This document shows positions 59,729 to 64,000 of a DNA stretch of 64,000 bases, one piece after another (position 1 is the first letter of the stretch; the number at the start of each line of letters is the position of its first letter). A program made the position numbers and the translations under genes. Location: the NCBI GenBank assembly GCA_029448655.1, contig JACCLO010000003.1:558001-622000 (forward strand), read 5' to 3'. Source of the stretch: Wolfiporia cocos (taxonomy: Eukaryota > Basidiomycota > Agaricomycetes > Polyporales > Phaeolaceae). A model generated the notes under the pieces. The model ran no database searches, was not told the origin of the DNA, and was given only the letters and a program-made list of their open reading frames with translations.

Positions 59729-59899
59729 AGGACTAGATAGCGACGCTTTCCAATCCTGAGTATAGCTATGAAAATCGGACGTACCCGTTCTTAGGAGACT
59801 GTATGATGGAGCTATTAGTGTTATAGGGTTCAATCTGCGAACCAGCCGATAGAGTTAGGAGCAAATTATTGATATGATATACGGTCACATACCTTCCAT

Positions 59900-60493
59900 A
59901 ATACACGGGTATCTGTTTTGGAGGTAGACCCAAGTTCAATCTGATCCACAAGCCAATGTTCAGTATACTTGAAGCCAACAAGGCATATATTACGTTACAG
60001 GGGTGGTGTCAGCTTCGTTGTAGAGAGCCCAAGATAAGTCTGCGTCAAGCTCGTGAATGCTGAAGAGTATGGTAGTTTGTCAAATACGTATGCTTGTAAG
60101 TATGTGATATATGCCCAACCTGAAGATGTTCTCCTTGCATTCATCAGAGGCGATTTCACTGATTTTCCACCATCCTCTTTCTTTCGCGCTATAAATTGGA
60201 TATCCAGACTGGGACGAAAAGGTCGAATATGCATAGCGTCTGAACCGCACGTTTTCAATCGTGTACCGCCCAGGGGGATGCAGAGTCAATTTCCACTTTT
60301 GTTTTACAGTAGGTCAGTATACCACCCCGCCTACGTACTAATTGATTCGAGCTATACGCACCTGTTCTGCTTCAGTGATGTCTTCAGGACATATCTTCCC
60401 ACAGACGTGTTCTCGGTCGTCGTCGTTCTGAACATATGCACGATTGTGCCAGCGAGCGTTTGTAATCGTATAAATGCCAGATGGTAATGTCAT
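59900..60493 (-). pseudogene. Ricin-B-like (beta-trefoil) lectin gene, apparently frameshifted
   Basis: Exon 1 (60493-60362) starts with ATG and reads PSGIYTITNARWHNRAYVQ. Exon 2 (60295-60120) has WKLTLHPPGRYTIENVRFRRYA and KERGWWKISE. Exon 3 from 60060 has LDADLSWALYNEADTTP. The exon-by-exon pattern parallels the intact paralogue at 62108-62695, including the intron after TP. Here a run of five C just before that donor puts the junction out of phase by one, and no acceptor restores a good final exon, so the gene is probably broken near 60000. Family: small ricin-B-like carbohydrate-binding proteins of basidiomycetes. It lies 138 bp or more upstream of the TPR gene on the same strand. Confidence 0.5.
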
Positions 60494-62107
60494 GGCGTGT
60501 TAGATCGCAGTGATAGAGGTTGGAATCGACTGGCGGCGTACTTATAACTTTCTGGTCTCTCAAGAAGAGGACTCGCATTCATCCCCCGAGTCACCGATCA
60601 CTAGGTAAAAGGCGTGTAGTGAAACGTTGACTCCAGCCGGGAAGGTCAGCTGAGCAGGGCATACCTGTGTCGCGGCTCGCCATACAATATGAACCCTTAC
60701 CCTGCGGAGTTACGTATATACTAGTTGTAGTTGCGCGGAACAGCATTTGGACGTTGTGAAGAAGCCCCGGAGACGCCGTGGAACGTCTCATATTGCAAAC
60801 ACGACGTACGAGATGTGACGGCATGGCAGAGGATGAATGAATCGGGTGTGATGATTCTTATGGCTACACAACCGGTACCCAGGGCGATTCGATGTTCACT
60901 GAAGTGACTGTTACATATGTGATACTGTGTAGTATACTAGGAGTACATTCTCGCCGATCGTGGTTCGGAATGATCTTTTTTTGGTGGAGTGTTGCACCAT
61001 TTTTAGTGCGCCCCTCGGCATTCAACAAAGTCGCCTATCTGGGGCCGCTGGAGTGCAGGGGACTTTGAACCCCACTGACTCACCTGAGGAGGAAATGCAT
61101 CATGATTATGCACACGACCGGCCCATCGATATGGATTACCGGAAGAAGTGTGGGACTCTCACCCACTAAAACCCCCCCATGGCAAGACTTTGGATGGAAA
61201 CCCACCCACCCAGGACGGGCTCAAACCAGACCACACTGGGAATGTTCTCGATCTCAGGATATTACATTACACGTGATCACTAGTACGATTGACACCGATC
61301 GATTCCGCCCAGCGTGTTGGGAACCACTCGTGCAGGGCCCTTGCGCAATATCAAGCGCAATACTGAGAATCACATAATCAGTACCTCGTATGCTGGCCCA
61401 ATTGACACGCCAATTCCTCGAGCCATAACGTCATTGGACTCACATCATCCATGCAGGCGATATGTTCAGATTGACAGTCTCGCCGACTTAGAGCACGCCA
61501 GTGATAAGCAAGCGCGGGGCATTCTCATTTTGTGAAGATATGCAAAGAGACATCAAGCGCTGGTTTATGGGCTGAGAGGCTCCTTATCTTCAGCAATGAG
61601 AATCATTTTGCCACACGATGTATCCTGGACGTAAAACAGCAGGTCACCACATTTCAGGGAGCGCCCATATTACGATTCAATTGCGGTAGCAGTAAGGCGT
61701 TTGTCAATGCTATCCAGTGAGGCTCGATCCCTTACTGGCCAGTCATTTCTGCACCCACGTAGCACGCACTAGTGCGGTTTCAAAGTTATAGCACCGATTT
61801 ATGAGAAAATGAGGAGTGGCATCTGTATACGGCGTACGGCGTGAGGGAAAGTGCGTAACTGAGAAACCGCTCGTGAGCATTTGGCATCTTCACAGCTGAA
61901 CTAGTTCACTTCAGCCGATATCGAGATTTGCAGTGTGCATACAGAGTTGAGAAGCCGTATCACCAAGAAGGCTGGGCTACAGTAATTCGACCGAAAACAC
62001 TCGTACGTTGTGTACAGAACACATCCGCGGTAGAATCTCGACAGCGTAACACGTGCAGCTCCAGAACTGTGTATCCAACGGTCATCATTCACCGAAATAA
62101 CATTGCA
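60494..62107. other. Stretch between the two lectin genes, no supported gene
   Basis: Short frames only (the longest 91 codons at 61102-61377). No lectin-like third copy was found on either strand. No RNA gene or repeat was recognised. Confidence 0.4.
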
Positions 62108-62695
62108 TCAGTCGCGGACACGGGTAAACTGCCACTGGTTACGAGGATCAGTGTACGACTCAGCCAGGGCGACCTAGACGAGGCAATGAGGTGAGTCCAG
62201 CAGATTAGCTGTATATGTTTGATAGTCTCACAGGTGTTCCCTCCTGATCATCCGGGAGACCCCAGACAAGCTGGACATCTGTCGGTGAGATACTAATTAT
62301 AGTCCTGATGTCAGTACCCCGTTTACTGAGTGTTACACAGAATCTGCTCACGTATACTGGTCCTTCTTCCTCGTCTCTTGGATGTCGAATTGTTGCTTGT
62401 GGCCTCTGCCAACAACATCGGCGCCAACAGAAGCGCGGGGGCCGACATTGGCGTAGGACGCATGAGTCTGGTTCTCGATGGTGTACTTTCCATTTCCGAG
62501 CCTCACTACATTCCACTGATTCTCATCAGTACGAGGGAGAACGCGATGAGTTCGATGAAGTTATCTTACCTTCCTTCCATTGCTGGATTCCTCGGCTGTA
62601 CCCACGATAGAAGACCCATCGTTTGGGTCAGGTAGGAAGACCGACCCCGAAGTGCGGACATTCTGAATAATGTAACGTCCAGTGTCGAGAGACAT
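62108..62695 (-). CDS. Ricin-B-like (beta-trefoil) lectin domain protein
   Basis: Four exons, 62695-62570, 62515-62352, 62292-62232 and 62173-62108, join in phase to 138 residues. Three similar subdomains appear: LDTGRYIIQNVRTSGSVFLPD; LGNGKYTIENQTHASYANVGP; and ISPTDVQLVWGLPDDQEGTPV with the final RNQWQFTRVRD. The repeated G-x-Y-x-I-x-N and W-G/Q-W pattern is that of small single-domain ricin-B/CBM13-like lectins common in Agaricomycetes. No signal peptide, so probably cytosolic or leaderless. Such lectins bind glycans and some act in defence; ligand unknown. Clean GT-AG introns support an active gene. Confidence 0.7.
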
Positions 62696-64000
62696 GTTGG
62701 TGGTAGTAAGTTTCTACGATGCTGCTGGATCCTATGGATAGCGTCGCCTTTTTATATATTTTCCAGACATATTCAAAACATCACGGCTTATCCGTGTATA
62801 CTCGATGGCGTGCGATCACGTTAATACCTTCTCATTTCGAGACACTGAATTGATTCATGCATCCTCAGCTCGAGGGCTTCATAGATTGTCAGAGATAGAC
62901 CTTGTGTCTGGCTTCTAGCTGCTTCGAAGAGCGATAGTTTGTATCGATGTGCATTTCGACTGAGGCAGAGCTAGAGGCACGCTTCAGATCCCGAGCTTGT
63001 GCTGAGGGATCTGAACGTTGTCCGATCAGGTATCAACTTTTTGATTTTGAAGGCAGCATGATTTTGGCTTTGTAGTTACCGGGATGAGAAGCAGTAGACA
63101 TTGACTCCGTGCTCTCTATATTAGAGATTATGCATTAATGACGGCACATGTGCAAGTCAAATTAGTGTTGTCAACGGAACGTACGGAACATATGGAGCAT
63201 TTACCGCATACTATGCTCAGTTGCTCTTCATATCTGGCGCACTGATAAGGGAGAGAAAACAGATCAAGTGAGAGATTGTAAGCGCAGTGGCACAATTAAA
63301 CAGAAGTAATAGGAGCAAGTCGAGACCGCCCAATTAAGCGCTACGCTTTGGCCTACAAATTTAAAGATCTGGATCCTCGATCATCGACGGTGGACGATCA
63401 TCGATGTCATGGAGTGGCCGAGGTCCCGGTGGCCACAATCGTGAGGTTTACTCGTGGTCGGTGCTTTTGGATGCATGTGTGTCTCAACAGGCTAGCCATC
63501 GCTGGAGTGTTTCTTCATGCTAGCAGGTCACATTGTTACTCACCAGACCGCTCCAATCTTCTTAGCTGATCGATGGCTCATCGATTCATCCAGCGTCCGC
63601 GGAAGCTGTGGGCTGTCATACGAAGGTACGAATGAGAACTCGGAGAATACACTGTGTCACAACTCTTGAACCACACATACACTTCAAGCGCGTGTTGTGA
63701 TCTTCTATCTCCTGTGCTAACCATAGTACGCCGCACTCATGCTGGATGTCAAGAATCGCGCCATGTCAACTCATGTGCGACTAGCCAAGATTTCGACACG
63801 AGTATGGGAATCTGCTGCGACGAGGCCATGTGCCAAGCCCCATGGCAAGCAACTTGAAGTACGCAGTATTGCTACACAGAGTATATGGTTTTTGCTGTTC
63901 TGCTTGCTAGAGTCGTTTTGATATCTATCTTTTGCTGGGATAGAATTGCTGGGATCTAACTCAGCTCAGTGATACTCTCTCAACAATGGTGTTATATTTA
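62696..64000. other. Right edge, no supported gene
   Basis: The first part should be the promoter of the lectin gene. The rest has only short frames (73 codons at 63348-63569) with no recognisable feature. A gene whose body lies outside the window cannot be excluded. Confidence 0.4.

Overview
The window comes from a filamentous basidiomycete, most likely an agaricomycete white-rot type (Polyporales-like, by family resemblance only). The evidence is many short introns of about 48-82 nt with GT-AG (rarely GC-AG) borders, an F-box family, ricin-B-like lectins, a GPI-type GMC oxidoreductase and chromodomain Ty3/gypsy elements. Several splice models were checked by phase: the IBtk-like, J-protein, cytidine deaminase, TPR and lectin models all close on a stop with a length divisible by three.

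Positions 1-32,316 are mostly a nest of mobile elements. The 5' part of an acyl-CoA oxidase/dehydrogenase-like gene runs off the left edge. About 1 kb upstream of it sits a 7.77-kb LTR element (2135-9904, sense = minus) with identical 938-bp LTRs, a 5-bp target duplication and no recognisable coding capacity. A second, inverted relative (14041-21748, sense = plus; 908-bp LTRs, 5-bp target duplication) splits a decayed, 5'-truncated LINE (10869-21837, minus) in the middle of its reverse transcriptase. Then come the C-terminal remnant of a DNA-transposon protein (22301-22912) and a degenerate chromodomain Ty3/gypsy element (22913-31235, minus) with gag, protease, dUTPase, RT, RNase H, integrase, chromodomain and a third zinc-knuckle ORF. 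It abuts a truncated sister copy (31236-32316).

The most interesting signal is that both LTR families lack a visible tRNA-type primer site and instead show a Tf1-like self-priming layout. One base after the LTR lies an 11-nt sequence exactly complementary to an 11-nt segment of the LTR, and that segment sits 33-35 nt downstream of a TATA box, where the transcript should start. The large non-coding elements therefore look like non-autonomous derivatives that keep only the cis-acting signals of a self-priming LTR retrotransposon.

Positions 34,033-50,003 are a compact host gene block: an IBtk/Btb3-like ankyrin-RCC1-BTB protein (+), mitochondrial Hsp78/ClpB (-), a membrane-anchored mitochondrial-type J-protein (+) in head-to-head arrangement with Hsp78 (283-bp shared promoter), cytidine deaminase (-), a possible unknown gene, and an aryl-alcohol-oxidase-like GMC flavoenzyme with a Ser/Thr stalk and GPI-type tail (-). 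From 50 kb to the end the density is low: a 300-bp fold-back element with 104-nt arms, an F-box protein, a DNAJC7-like TPR protein without a J-domain, and two ricin-B-like lectin genes, one apparently frameshifted.
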